Both the position numbers and the translations under genes were made by a program. A DNA stretch of 64,000 bases from Pseudomonas hamedanensis (GTDB lineage: Bacteria > Pseudomonadota > Gammaproteobacteria > Pseudomonadales > Pseudomonadaceae): assembly GCF_014268595.2 (NCBI RefSeq), contig NZ_CP077091.1, forward strand, positions 208,501 to 272,500. Reading direction: 5' to 3'. The notes beneath the pieces were generated by a model. The model did not search any database. It was not told the origin of the DNA and saw only the letters and a program-made list of their open reading frames with translations. Shown in pieces: positions 53,703 through 62,782 of the stretch; positions within the stretch are counted from its first letter, which is position 1, and every line of letters begins with the position of its first letter.

Positions 53703-54514
53703 CAACGCGACTCCTGAGTGGTTGCGGCTTGCCAGTTCGGCGGGCGTTTTTGCAGAAAGGCACGCAAGCCTTCCTGGCCTTCCGGGCTGACACGAATCCG
53801 CGCGATGGCATTTTCGGTGTAGCGGCGCAGGGCCGGGGTCAGCGCACCGTTGCCGACCTCACGCAGCAGATCTTTGCTGGCGCGCATGGCGGCGGGGCTG
53901 TTGAGCAGCAAATTGTCGATCCACTGTTCGACCTGTTGATCGAGTTCTGCAGCCGGATAGCTCTCCGACAACAGGCCGATCTCCCGCGCGCGCTGCCCGC
54001 CGAAGCGCTCGGCCGTCAGCGCATAACGCCGTGCCGCACGTTCGCCGATCGCCTGCACCACGAACGGACTGATCACTGCCGGCGCCAGGCCGATGCGCAC
54101 TTCCGACAGGCAGAACTGCGCATCATCGGCACCGATGGCCATGTCGCAGCAACTGATCAGTCCAAGCGCGCCACCGAACGCCGCGCCTTGTACCACGGCC
54201 ACGGTAGGGATTTTCAGTTTGGCGAGGTTGTACATCAGCTCTGCCAGTTCACGGGCGTCGTCGAGGTTGGTGTTGTAATCGAGTTCCGCCGATTGCTGCA
54301 TCCAGGCCAGGTCGGCGCCGGCACTGAAATGCCTGCCGCGTCCACGCAGCAACAGGAAACGCAGGCTGGCATCGCTGGCGACCTTGTCGAGGGCGAGGAT
54401 CAATTCACGAATCATTTCGGCGTTGAAAGCGTTGTTCTTCTCGGCGCGGTTGAGCCACAGCGTGGCGAAGCCGCGTGGGTCACTCTGGAGCTCAAGGGTG
54501 TTGAAATCACTCAT
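53702..54514 (-). CDS. liuC: Methylglutaconyl-CoA hydratase
   Basis: 270 aa from ATG 54514 (MSDFNTLELQSDPRGFATLWLN); ATG 54520 adds two residues, and both follow GGAG. Crotonase fold: oxyanion-hole segments RGRGRHFSAGADLAWM and VVQGAAFGGALGLISCCDMAIG, catalytic Glu region in FCLSEVRIGLAPAVISPFV. Hydrates 3-methylglutaconyl-CoA to HMG-CoA. It lies between the two carboxylase subunit genes, as in other liu clusters. Confidence 0.92.
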   Translation of the reverse strand: MSDFNTLELQSDPRGFATLWLNRAEKNNAFNAEMIRELILALDKVASDASLRFLLLRGRGRHFSAGADLAWMQQSAELDYNTNLDDARELAELMYNLAKLKIPTVAVVQGAAFGGALGLISCCDMAIGADDAQFCLSEVRIGLAPAVISPFVVQAIGERAARRYALTAERFGGQRAREIGLLSESYPAAELDQQVEQWIDNLLLNSPAAMRASKDLLREVGNGALTPALRRYTENAIARIRVSPEGQEGLRAFLQKRPPNWQAATTQESR

Positions 54515-54593
54515 ATTCATCCGTCTCCACGGTTTTTTGCAGGAGCGGGAGCAAGCTCCCTCGCCACACAGGCTCGCTCCCACAAAAAAGGCA

Positions 54594-56201
54594 TCACATC
54601 CGGAACACGCCGAAGCGGCTCGGTTCGATTGGCGCGTTCAACGACGCGGACAAGGCCAGGGCCAGCACGTCGCGGGTCTGCGCCGGGTCGATGACGCCGT
54701 CGTCCCATAGCCGGGCGCTGGAATAGTAGGGGTGGCCCTGTTCTTCGTATTGATCAAGGATCGGTTGTTTGATCTCGGCTTCCTGTTCGGCGCTGAACGC
54801 CTGACCGCCGCGCTCGGCCTGTTCTCGCTTGACCTGCACCAGCACGCCGGCCGCCTGTTCGGCGCCCATCACACCGATTCGCGCATTCGGCCACATCCAC
54901 AGGAAACGCGGATCATAGGCCCGCCCGCACATGCCGTAATTGCCAGCCCCAAAGCTGCCGCCGATGATCACGGTGAATTTCGGCACCTTGGCGCACGCCA
55001 CCGCGGTCACCAGTTTTGCGCCGTGCTTGGCGATGCCGCCGGCCTCGTATTTCTGCCCGACCATGAAACCGGTGATGTTTTGCAGAAACAGCAACGGAAT
55101 GCCGCGCTGGCAGGCCAGTTCGATAAAGTGCGCGCCTTTCTGCGCGGCTTCGGCGAAGAGGATGCCGTTGTTCGCCAGAATCGCGATCGGGTAGCCATGC
55201 AGATGGGCGAAACCGCAGACCAGTGTGGTGCCGAACAGCGCTTTGAACTCATCGAACAGCGAACCGTCGACCAGCCGTGCGATCACTTCGCGCACGTCGA
55301 ACGGCTGCTTGGCGTCGGCCGGAACGATGCCATACAACTCATCGCTGGCGTACAGCGGCGCGATCGGCGTGCGTTGCTGCAGCTCGCCGAGCTTGCGCCA
55401 GTTGAGGTTGGCGACACTGCGGCGGGCGAGGGCGAGGGCGTGTTCGTCACTCTCGGCGTAGTGGTCGGCCACGCCGGAAGTCTTGCAGTGCACGTCAGCA
55501 CCGCCCAGGTCTTCGGCGCTGACTACTTCGCCGGTCGCGGCCTTCACCAGCGGCGGCCCGGCGAGGAAAATCGTCGCCTGGTTGCGCACCATGATCGCCT
55601 CGTCCGCCATCGCCGGCACATAAGCGCCGCCAGCGGTGCACGAGCCCATGACCACGGCAATCTGCGGGATGCCCATGGCGCTCATGTTGGCCTGATTGAA
55701 AAAGATCCGCCCGAAGTGCTCGCGGTCCGGAAACACCTCGTCCTGGCGCGGCAAATTGGCGCCACCCGAGTCCACCAGATAAATGCATGGCAAGCGATTC
55801 TGCTGGGCGATGGTCTGCGCGCGCAGGTGTTTTCTCACGGTCAACGGGTAGTACGAGCCACCCTTCACCGTCGCGTCGTTGGCGACGATCATGCATTCGA
55901 CGCCTTCGACCCGACCGATCCCGGCGATCACCCCGGCGGCGGGCACCTCTTCGCCATACACGGCGTGCGCGGCGAGTTGGCTGATCTCGAGAAACGGCGA
56001 GCCAGGGTCGAGCAGGCGATTGATGCGCTCACGCGGCAGCAACTTGCCGCGCGAGGTGTGTCGCTCCTGGGCTTTCGCGCCGCCACCCTGCGCCACTTGG
56101 GCGAGCAGGGTCTGCAGGGCGTCGACCTGTTTGAGCATCGCCGCGCTGTTGGCGGCGAACTCCGCTGAACGCGGGTTGAGCTGAGTGTGCAGGGTTGCCA
56201 T
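54594..56201 (-). CDS. liuB: Methylcrotonyl-CoA carboxylase, carboxyltransferase subunit
   Basis: 535 aa, full length. [22 protein letters not shown] starts the family. Two crotonase-like halves: [62 protein letters not shown] is the methylcrotonyl-CoA pocket signature, and [31 protein letters not shown] the biotin pocket. Transfers CO2 from LiuD-biotin. It is 12 nt after liuA. A 79-nt gap to liuC contains a degraded REP-like element (GGAGCGGGAGCAAGCTCC). Confidence 0.95.
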   Translation of the reverse strand: MATLHTQLNPRSAEFAANSAAMLKQVDALQTLLAQVAQGGGAKAQERHTSRGKLLPRERINRLLDPGSPFLEISQLAAHAVYGEEVPAAGVIAGIGRVEGVECMIVANDATVKGGSYYPLTVRKHLRAQTIAQQNRLPCIYLVDSGGANLPRQDEVFPDREHFGRIFFNQANMSAMGIPQIAVVMGSCTAGGAYVPAMADEAIMVRNQATIFLAGPPLVKAATGEVVSAEDLGGADVHCKTSGVADHYAESDEHALALARRSVANLNWRKLGELQQRTPIAPLYASDELYGIVPADAKQPFDVREVIARLVDGSLFDEFKALFGTTLVCGFAHLHGYPIAILANNGILFAEAAQKGAHFIELACQRGIPLLFLQNITGFMVGQKYEAGGIAKHGAKLVTAVACAKVPKFTVIIGGSFGAGNYGMCGRAYDPRFLWMWPNARIGVMGAEQAAGVLVQVKREQAERGGQAFSAEQEAEIKQPILDQYEEQGHPYYSSARLWDDGVIDPAQTRDVLALALSASLNAPIEPSRFGVFRM

Positions 56202-56213
56202 GGTCAGCTCCGT

Positions 56214-57377
56214 TTAGCGGGTTTCGTTGAACAATTCACGGCCGATCAGCATGCGGCGGATTTCGCTGGTGCCGGCGCCGATTTCATACAGCTTGGCGTC
56301 ACGCAGCAGGCGGCCCGCGGGGAATTCGTTGATGTAGCCGTTGCCGCCGAGAATCTGGATCGCGTCGAGGGCCATTTGCGTGGCGCGTTCGGCGGTGTAG
56401 AGGATCACCCCGGCGGCGTCCTTGCGCGTGGTTTCGCCGCGCTCGCAGGCCTGGGCAACGGCGTAAAGGTAGGCGCGGCTGGCGTTGAGTTGGGTGTACA
56501 TGTCGGCGACTTTGCCCTGGATCAGCTGGAATTCGCCGATGCTCTGGCCGAACTGCTTGCGGTCGTGGATGTACGGCACGATCAGGTCCATGCACGATTG
56601 CATGATCCCGGTCGGGCCGCCCGAGAGCACCACGCGCTCGTAATCGAGGCCGCTCATCAGCACTTTCACGCCGCCGTTGAGTACGCCGAGGATGTTTTCT
56701 TCCGGCACTTCAACGTCATCGAAAAACAGCTCGCACGTGTTGGAGCCGCGCATGCCGAGCTTGTCGAATTTGTTGCTGCGGCTGAAGCCTTTCCAGTCGC
56801 GCTCGACGATGAACGCAGTGATGCCGTGCGGGCCTTTTTCCAGATCGGTCTTGGCGTAGATCACGTAAGTGTTGGCGTCGGGGCCGTTGGTGATCCAGGT
56901 TTTGCTGCCATTGAGCACGAAACGGTCGCCGCGTTTGTCCGCGCGCAGTTTCATCGAGACCACGTCGGAACCGGCGTTGGGTTCGCTCATCGCCAGGGCG
57001 CCGACGTGCTCGCCGCTGATCAGCTTGGGCAGATACTTGGTCTTTTGTTCGTGGTTGCCGTTGCGGTTGATCTGGTTGACGCAGAGGTTGGAATGCGCGC
57101 CGTAGGACAACGCCACCGACGCCGAGCCGCGGCTGATTTCTTCCATCGCCACCACGTGCGCCAGATAACCCAGGCCGGCGCCGCCGTACTCTTCCGGTAC
57201 GGTAATGCCGAGCAGGCCCATGTCACCGAATTTGCGCCACATGTCGGCCGGGAACAGGTTGTCCTGATCGATCTGCGCCGCCCGCGGCGCAATCTGGTCG
57301 GCGACAAAGGACTGAACCTGATCGCGCAGCATGTCGATGGTTTCACCGAGGGCGAAGTTCAGGGATGGATAGCTCAT
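56214..57377 (-). CDS. liuA: Isovaleryl-CoA dehydrogenase
   Basis: 387 aa. Acyl-CoA dehydrogenase with the isovaleryl-specific catalytic base: Glu in [20 protein letters not shown] (equivalent to Glu254 of the human enzyme) rather than the late Glu of straight-chain enzymes. FAD-binding segments [37 protein letters not shown] and [43 protein letters not shown]. First gene of the liuABCD operon; two LiuR-type palindromes lie upstream. Confidence 0.95.
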   Translation of the reverse strand: MSYPSLNFALGETIDMLRDQVQSFVADQIAPRAAQIDQDNLFPADMWRKFGDMGLLGITVPEEYGGAGLGYLAHVVAMEEISRGSASVALSYGAHSNLCVNQINRNGNHEQKTKYLPKLISGEHVGALAMSEPNAGSDVVSMKLRADKRGDRFVLNGSKTWITNGPDANTYVIYAKTDLEKGPHGITAFIVERDWKGFSRSNKFDKLGMRGSNTCELFFDDVEVPEENILGVLNGGVKVLMSGLDYERVVLSGGPTGIMQSCMDLIVPYIHDRKQFGQSIGEFQLIQGKVADMYTQLNASRAYLYAVAQACERGETTRKDAAGVILYTAERATQMALDAIQILGGNGYINEFPAGRLLRDAKLYEIGAGTSEIRRMLIGRELFNETR

Positions 57378-57430
57378 GGGTCACCTTTTGGCTTTTTTAT
57401 CGGGTGGAGCGCTCGAGAATCGGCGTTCAG

Positions 57431-57490
57431 CTTTACGTAAACGTAAAGCTTCATGACTTCGACTGTCAATCGGCTTTACGTAAGCGTCAA
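57431..57490. promoter_or_regulatory. Two LiuR-type operator palindromes upstream of liuA
   Basis: CTTTACG-TAAA-CGTAAAG at 57431-57448 (perfect 7-bp arms) and CTTTACGTAAGCGTCAA at 57474-57490. The same motif is found before liuR at 61516. MerR-type sites of this sequence control liu operons in gammaproteobacteria. Confidence 0.82.
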
Positions 57491-57538
57491 CCTGGGCGAG
57501 AGTAAGGACAGTTCAGGATCGAAAACGGAGAGCTTCAT

Positions 57539-57627
57539 GTAGGAGTGAGCCTGCTCGCGATAGTGTCGTACCAGTCAATGTTTGCCTCGACTGACACACC
57601 GCTATCGCGAGCAGGCTCACTCCTACA
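57539..57627. repeat. REP inverted pair
   Basis: TGTAGGAGTGAGCCTGCTCG and its inverse with about 40 nt between; sits between the liuA operators and the acyl-CoA synthetase gene. Confidence 0.9.
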
Positions 57628-57672
57628 AAGGGCACTTCGATACACCCACTAATAAAGACAATAGGGGTCATC

Positions 57673-59370
57673 ATGGATCAACCCAGTGCAACACCGCAGC
57701 GCAGCTATACCCGCGGTTCTCAGGACAAAGCCTTGCTGGCGATGACCATCGGTCAGCGCTTCGATCAGACTGTCGCGCAGTACCCGGACGGCGAGGCGCT
57801 GGTGGTGCGCCATCAACAGTTGCGTTATTCCTGGCGGCAACTGGGCGACGCCGTGGACTTGCATGCCCGCGCCTTGCTCGCCCTCGGTTTGCAGGCCGGT
57901 GACCGCCTCGGCATCTGGACACCCAATTGCGCGCAGTGGTGCATCAGCCAGTTCGCCACGGCGAAAATCGGCGTGATCCTGGTCAACATCAACCCGGCGT
58001 ACCGCAGTTCCGAGCTCGAATACGTGCTCAAGCAGTCCGGCTGTCAATGGCTGGTCTGTGCAGGCGCGTTCAAAACCTCGAACTATCACGAAATGCTGCA
58101 GGGCCTGGCGCCGGAACTGGCCGAACAATCCATCGGCCAGTTGCACAGCGAACGCCTGCCGGACCTGCGCGGGGTGATCAGTCTCGATGCGCAACCGCCA
58201 TCCGGCTTCCTGCCATGGTCGCAACTGGCCGATCTGGCCCGCAGTGTCTCGCCGCAACAATTATGCGAACGCAGCGACAGCCTGCATTTCGATCAACCGG
58301 TGAACATCCAGTACACCTCCGGCACCACCGGTTTTCCCAAAGGTGCCACCCTCAGTCACTACAACATCCTCAACAACGGTTTCATGGTCGGCGAGAGCAT
58401 CGGCCTGACCCCCGCCGATCGCCTGATGATCCCGGTGCCGCTGTATCACTGCTTTGGCATGGTCATGGGCAACCTCGGCTGCATCACCCATGGCAGCACG
58501 ATGATTTACCCCAACGATGCATTCGATCCGCTGCTGACCCTGCAAGCCGTCGCCGAGGAAAGGGCCACGGGCCTGTACGGCGTCCCCACCATGTTTATCG
58601 CCATGCTCGATCAGCCACAGCGCGGCGAATTCGATCTGTCGAGCCTGCGCACCGGCATCATGGCCGGCGCCACGTGTCCGATTGAAGTCATGCGCCGGGT
58701 CATTCGCGAGATGCACATGAGCGAAGTGCAGATTGCCTACGGCATGACCGAAACCAGCCCGGTATCGCTACAGACCGGACCGAACGACGAACTGGAATTG
58801 CGCGTGACGACCGTCGGCCGCACCCAGCCGCAGCTGGAAAGCAAAATCATCGACGAGGCCGGGAATCTAGTACCCCGAGGCACCATCGGCGAACTCTGCA
58901 CCCGCGGCTACAGCGTGATGCTGGGTTACTGGAACAACCCGCAGGCCACCGCAGAAGCCATCGACGAGGCAGGGTGGATGCACACCGGCGACCTGGCGAG
59001 CATGAACGAGGCGGGCTACGTCAATATCGCCGGGCGCAACAAGGATATGATCATCCGTGGCGGCGAGAATATTTATCCGCGTGAACTGGAGGAGTTTTTC
59101 TTCACTCACCCGGCGGTGGCCGACGTCCAGGTGATCGGCATTCCGTGTTCGCGCTATGGCGAAGAAATTGTCGCCTGGATCAAATTCCACCCCGGCCACA
59201 GCGCCTCGGAACTGGAACTGCAAGCCTGGTGCAAGGAACGTATCGCGCACTTCAAGACGCCGCGGCACTTCAAATTCGTTGAAGCGTTTCCGATGACAGT
59301 GACGGGCAAGATCCAGAAATTCCGCATGCGCGAGATCAGTATCGAAGAGCTGCGCGGAAGGCAGGCCTGA
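57673..59370 (+). CDS. Acyl-CoA synthetase (AMP-forming) of the liu region
   Basis: 565 aa. ANL-superfamily enzyme: P-loop-like [28 protein letters not shown], the hinge region [52 protein letters not shown], and catalytic Lys in [12 protein letters not shown]. Most similar in pattern to medium-chain/branched acyl-CoA ligases. Its position between liuA and liuE suggests activation of isovalerate or other branched acids, feeding LiuA. It is divergent from liuA, with the LiuR operators between. Confidence 0.92.
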   Translation: MDQPSATPQRSYTRGSQDKALLAMTIGQRFDQTVAQYPDGEALVVRHQQLRYSWRQLGDAVDLHARALLALGLQAGDRLGIWTPNCAQWCISQFATAKIGVILVNINPAYRSSELEYVLKQSGCQWLVCAGAFKTSNYHEMLQGLAPELAEQSIGQLHSERLPDLRGVISLDAQPPSGFLPWSQLADLARSVSPQQLCERSDSLHFDQPVNIQYTSGTTGFPKGATLSHYNILNNGFMVGESIGLTPADRLMIPVPLYHCFGMVMGNLGCITHGSTMIYPNDAFDPLLTLQAVAEERATGLYGVPTMFIAMLDQPQRGEFDLSSLRTGIMAGATCPIEVMRRVIREMHMSEVQIAYGMTETSPVSLQTGPNDELELRVTTVGRTQPQLESKIIDEAGNLVPRGTIGELCTRGYSVMLGYWNNPQATAEAIDEAGWMHTGDLASMNEAGYVNIAGRNKDMIIRGGENIYPRELEEFFFTHPAVADVQVIGIPCSRYGEEIVAWIKFHPGHSASELELQAWCKERIAHFKTPRHFKFVEAFPMTVTGKIQKFRMREISIEELRGRQA

Positions 59371-59381
59371 AGAAGACCAAA

Positions 59382-59472
59382 TGTAGGCCTTCGCCTGCTC
59401 GCGATAGCGTCGTGTCAGCCGATGCAAATATAGACTGATACATCGCTATCGCGAGCAGGCGAAGGCCTACAG
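59382..59472. repeat. REP inverted pair
   Basis: TGTAGGCCTTCGCCTGCTCG / CGAGCAGGCGAAGGCCTACA arms; same subtype as at 44483. Confidence 0.9.
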
Positions 59473-59504
59473 GGGATGCGCGGTGAAATTTGGAATTGCA
59501 CAAA

Positions 59505-59880
59505 GCACAAAGGGGAGCCGAAGCTCCCCTTTAATTTTGTCGTCGCGTGCTCTTTTTTATTATTGAGGGTCGGTCTGTTGTTGTTTTTGGCAACCGTGGC
59601 CCTTTACCGCTGTTTTTGGCGACCCCCATCCGGGGTCAAGAGCAAACGTATTTTTTTGAGCGCTGATCTGCTTTCTCGCCAAGCGATCCAACCGATTCGG
59701 GAGCTACCTGAAGGTAGTTTTATTGTTCTCTGCCCGGTTGCGGGTCACTCCTGAGAGCACCCTGAAAAGCACACCTTCTCCAAAAAAATCTGTTAGCTGC
59801 GTCTCTGCCGTGTTGTTTTTGTTATGTCAGAGTCGTTTCGTCTTGTTTTTATTGGTTTGCGGCTTTTTATTCTTGTTATG
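59505..59880 (-). ncRNA. CrcY/CrcX-type Hfq/Crc-sequestering RNA
   Basis: About 376 nt on the minus strand, close to the ~370-nt length of CrcY. It begins CATAACAAGAATAAAAAGCC and contains repeated A-rich Hfq/Crc motifs (AACAAGAAUAAAAA, CCAAUAAAAACAAG, AACAAAAACAACA, ACAAUAAAA, AAAAACAACAACAG). It ends in the hairpin GGGGAGC-TTCG-GCTCCCC followed by TTTGTG. A sigma-54 promoter is correctly placed. As I recall, in P. putida crcY lies beside mvaB (liuE), the same neighbour as here. Such RNAs titrate Hfq/Crc and relieve catabolite repression. The choice between the names CrcX and CrcY is uncertain. Confidence 0.85.
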
Positions 59881-59890
59881 CGATAGAGAT

Positions 59891-59906
59891 AGCAGGTGTC
59901 GTGCCA
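59891..59906 (-). promoter_or_regulatory. Sigma-54 promoter of the Crc-type RNA
   Basis: TGGCACGACACCTGCT: GG and GC dinucleotides separated by exactly 10 nt. Predicted start is about 59880, matching the first base of the A-rich RNA. CbrB is the usual activator. Confidence 0.85.
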
Positions 59907-59987
59907 ACTTTTTAAAACCCTTACAAATCAATTGCTTAGGATTTTCAGGGTTTTTCGGGTCGGAGCAATCCAGACAATTTGTTTCCG

Positions 59988-60029
59988 TGTTACTCGCTTT
60001 TGCCCCACATCGTCGACGCAGCGGTAACA
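59988..60029 (-). promoter_or_regulatory. Probable CbrB upstream activator sites
   Basis: Inverted half-sites TGTTAC (59988-59993) and GTAACA (60024-60029), 110-150 nt upstream of the RNA start, in the gap just after the liuE stop. The half-sites match the reported CbrB element, but the 30-nt spacing is longer than I recall for the consensus. Confidence 0.55.
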
Positions 60030-60031
60030 CT

Positions 60032-60931
60032 TCACTGTGCGCTGCGCGCCTTGGCCACGCGCGAGCCGCTGGGCCGGCCGAGCACGGCGCTGATCTGCTG
60101 GCCCGCGACAATCAAGGTGTCCAGGTCGATGCCGGTCTCGATCCCCAGGCCGTTGAGCAGGTACACCACGTCCTCGGTGGCAACGTTACCGCTCGCGCCC
60201 TTGGCGTAAGGGCAACCGCCGAGGCCGGCGATCGAACTGTCGAACACGGCGATGCCTTCGAGCAGGCTGGCGTAAATGTTGGCCATGGCCTGGCCGTAAG
60301 TGTCGTGGAAATGCCCGGCGAGCTTGTCTCGCGGCACGTGCGCCGACACCACTTCGAACAGGCGTCGAGTCGCCCCGGCGGTCCCTGTGCCGATGGTGTC
60401 GCCCAGCGACACCTCGTAGCAGCCCATCGCGTACAGCTCGCGGGCGACCAGCGCCACTTGCTCCGGCGCGACCGTGCCTTCATACGGGCAGCCCAACACA
60501 CAGGAAACGTAACCACGCACGGTAACGCCGTGTTGTCTGGCCGCCTCCATGATCGGTGCGAACCGCGCCAGGCTTTCGCTGATCGAGCAATTGATGTTGC
60601 GTTGCGAAAAGGCTTCGGAGGCGGCGGCAAACACCGCGACTTCCTTGACCCCGGCGGCGACGGCATCTTCGAAGCCGCGCAGGTTCGGCGCCAGTGCGCC
60701 GTAGGTCACCCCCGGTTTACGCTGGATCTGCGCGAAGACCTCGGCCGAGCCGGCCATCTGCGGCACCCACTTGGGCGAGACGAAACTGCCCACTTCGATA
60801 TAGCCCAGGCCAGCAGCGCTGAGGGCATCGACCAGTTGCACCTTGTCGGCCACGCTGATGGGTTGGGCTTCGTTCTGCAGGCCGTCGCGTGGGCCGACTT
60901 CGATCAGGCGTACTTGGGAGGGGAGGGACAT
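60032..60931 (-). CDS. liuE: Hydroxymethylglutaryl-CoA lyase
   Basis: 299 aa. TIM-barrel lyase of the HMGL family: active-site RLIEVGPRDGLQNE (Arg and Asp) at 7-20, metal-binding HFHDTYGQAMANIYASL, and the Cys-containing signature AGLGGCPYAKGASGNVATEDVVYLL, plus SFVSPKWVPQMA. Cleaves HMG-CoA to acetyl-CoA and acetoacetate, the last step of leucine breakdown. Also called mvaB. It is separated from liuABCD by the synthetase and the Crc-type RNA. Confidence 0.95.
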   Translation of the reverse strand: MSLPSQVRLIEVGPRDGLQNEAQPISVADKVQLVDALSAAGLGYIEVGSFVSPKWVPQMAGSAEVFAQIQRKPGVTYGALAPNLRGFEDAVAAGVKEVAVFAAASEAFSQRNINCSISESLARFAPIMEAARQHGVTVRGYVSCVLGCPYEGTVAPEQVALVARELYAMGCYEVSLGDTIGTGTAGATRRLFEVVSAHVPRDKLAGHFHDTYGQAMANIYASLLEGIAVFDSSIAGLGGCPYAKGASGNVATEDVVYLLNGLGIETGIDLDTLIVAGQQISAVLGRPSGSRVAKARSAQ

Positions 60932-60967
60932 GGCTGACCTGCTCTGTTGAATTCGTGGAGATCCCTT

Positions 60968-61056
60968 TGTAGGAGTGAGCCTGCTCGCGATAGCGGAGTG
61001 TCAGTCATCATATTTGTTTCTGACACTCCGCTATCGCGAGCAGGCTCACTCCTACA
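60968..61056. repeat. REP inverted pair
   Basis: TGTAGGAGTGAGCCTGCTCG and its inverse, extended by GCGATAGCGGAGTGTCAG / CTGACACTCCGCTATCGC into a nearly continuous 40-bp hairpin; between liuE and liuR. Confidence 0.9.
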
Positions 61057-61073
61057 GGGGGATGTGGTGTTGG

Positions 61074-61472
61074 CTAGACCACCTGCTGGCTTTTGAGCGT
61101 CTGCTCCAACGCCTGCACACAGCGCTCTTCGGCGGTATCGAGTTCCAGCTTCATCTGCTCGATATCGAGCAGCTGTTGCTCAAGCTGTTCACGGCGCTCG
61201 CTGATTTTCGCCAGCATGCTGTTGAGCTGTCTGGTGTTACCGCTCGACGGATCGTAAAGCTCGATCAGCTCGCGGCATTCGGCCAGCGAGAAGCCGATGC
61301 GTTTGCCACGCAGGATCAGTTTCAGCGTGACCTTGTCGCGCGGTGAGTAAATGCGTTCCTGGCCACGACGCTCAGGACTGAGCAGGCCTTGCTCTTCATA
61401 AAAGCGGATCGCCCGGGTGGTGATGTCCAGCTCGCGGGCGAGGTCGGAAATGCTGTAAGTCTGACTGCTCAT
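61074..61472 (-). CDS. liuR: MerR-family regulator LiuR
   Basis: 132 aa, typical for LiuR. N-terminal MerR HTH (SQTYSISDLARELDITTRAIRFYEEQGLLSPERRGQERIYSPRDKVTLKLILRGKRIGFSLAECRELIELYD) and a coiled-coil C terminus (MLAKISERREQLEQQLLDIEQMKLEL) for dimerisation. It represses liu genes until a leucine-pathway acyl-CoA is present (family knowledge). A LiuR palindrome lies 44 nt before its start, indicating autoregulation. Confidence 0.93.
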   Translation of the reverse strand: MSSQTYSISDLARELDITTRAIRFYEEQGLLSPERRGQERIYSPRDKVTLKLILRGKRIGFSLAECRELIELYDPSSGNTRQLNSMLAKISERREQLEQQLLDIEQMKLELDTAEERCVQALEQTLKSQQVV

Positions 61473-61515
61473 GAAAGCGCTCGGAAAGGGGGCGTGGCGC
61501 TAAGCTAATCGGTGG

Positions 61516-61532
61516 TTTACGTTTACGTCAAG
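61516..61532. promoter_or_regulatory. LiuR operator upstream of liuR
   Basis: TTTACGTTTACGTCAAG, the inverse of the CTTTACGTAAGCGTCAA-type site before liuA. Confidence 0.8.
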
Positions 61533-61563
61533 GTTCAAGATCTTCGCTGCATTTGTTGGCCTC

Positions 61564-61647
61564 TTCGCGAGCAAGCCCGCTCCCACATTGAATTGCATTC
61601 CAACTGAAGGAATGCGGTCGAATGTGGGAGCGGGCTTGCTCGCGAAG
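61564..61647. repeat. REP inverted pair (GGAGCGGGCTTGCTCGCGA type)
   Basis: TTCGCGAGCAAGCCCGCTCC and its inverse, about 35 nt apart, same subtype as 34443. Confidence 0.9.
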
Positions 61648-61669
61648 AACGATAACCCGGTAAAACGCC

Positions 61670-62599
61670 CTACACCTTATCCAGCTTCTTCTCCTGCGCC
61701 GTCACCTGCTGGCACAACTCGATCATCTGTTCGCGCATCCAGCGGTTGGCCGGGTCCTGGTCGGTGCTTTCATGCCAGTACAGATGCGTCTCCACCGACG
61801 GCACGTCGTTGACCGGCAAATTGAACGCCTGCAGTTCGTGCCGGCGGGCAAACCGCTCCGGTACGGTCATGACCATGTCGGTCTGCTGCATCACTTGCGA
61901 GGCCATCAGATAGTGCTGCGAGCGCAGGGCGATCTTGCGCTGGATGCCCATTTTGCCCAGTGCCAGATCGACATAACCCAGACCGCTGCGGCGGCTGGAA
62001 ATATGGATGTGAGTCAGCGACAGGTAGTCATCGAGGCTGAGTTTGTCCTTGCCCGCCATCGGATGGCCCTTGCGCATCGCACAGACGTAACGGTCGTCCA
62101 TCAGCTTGACGTGGCGCACCTGTGGGTCAGTGTTGAGCGGCGCATCCACGGCGAAATCCAGACGCCCGGCCGCCAGTTCCTTGGTGGTTTCCCGACGTTT
62201 GGACAGAAAGCTTTCGATAATCACCGTCGGCGCCAGGCGGCGCAAGCGCTGGAACAGTGGCGGCAGGATTATCGCTTCAGTGAGGTCGGTCATGCTGATG
62301 CGGTAGGTCTTGACCGCCTGCGCCGGGTTGAAAATGCGACTTTCCTGCACCGACACGCGCAATAGCGACAGGGCGTTGCGCACCGGGCCGATGATGTTCT
62401 GCGCCATCGGCGTCGGCACCATGCCCTGGGCCGTGCGCACAAACAGCGGGTCGTTGAAGGTTTCGCGCAACCGTGCCAGCGCGTTCGACACCGCCGGCTG
62501 CGTGATGCCGACAATCTGCCCGGCGCGGGTCAGGTTGGCTTCGGTGTAGATCGCGTCGAAGACGATGAAAAGGTTGAGGTCGACCTTACTCAGATTCAT
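61670..62599 (-). CDS. LysR-type regulator beside acyl-CoA dehydrogenase
   Basis: 309 aa from ATG 62599 (MNLSKVDLNLFIVFDAIYTEANLTRAGQIVGITQPAVSNALARLRETFNDPLFVRTAQGMVPTPMAQNI), a start typical of the NodD/LinR/LeuO-like branch of LysR proteins. The effector domain includes LAAGRLDFAVDAPLNTDPQVRH. Divergent from the acyl-CoA dehydrogenase at 62783 and so probably controls it. The ORF can be extended to 62683, but the extra residues do not fit the family. Confidence 0.9.
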   Translation of the reverse strand: MNLSKVDLNLFIVFDAIYTEANLTRAGQIVGITQPAVSNALARLRETFNDPLFVRTAQGMVPTPMAQNIIGPVRNALSLLRVSVQESRIFNPAQAVKTYRISMTDLTEAIILPPLFQRLRRLAPTVIIESFLSKRRETTKELAAGRLDFAVDAPLNTDPQVRHVKLMDDRYVCAMRKGHPMAGKDKLSLDDYLSLTHIHISSRRSGLGYVDLALGKMGIQRKIALRSQHYLMASQVMQQTDMVMTVPERFARRHELQAFNLPVNDVPSVETHLYWHESTDQDPANRWMREQMIELCQQVTAQEKKLDKV

Positions 62600-62782
62600 A
62601 ACGCGGCTTCTCTTGTTATTAAGTGCAAGTGTTTTGGGGCTGACGATCAGCGGATCATATATTGGTGATGAATGTTTATACACGCCGAGAATAGGCTAGG
62701 TAAATGATCAGCGCTGTTCTAGCATCGATTGCATGACTTGAACAACCTCTGCAAGAACTGCCTTAACCATCGGGAGCTGCTC

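Noticed and set aside
52281..53717. 478-aa plus-strand frame opposite liuD
   Set aside because: Antisense shadow of the biotin carboxylase gene.
59723..60937. 404-aa plus-strand frame opposite liuE, starting in the Crc-type RNA
   Set aside because: Its N-terminal part translates the A-rich RNA region backwards and the remainder is antisense to liuE; no start context.
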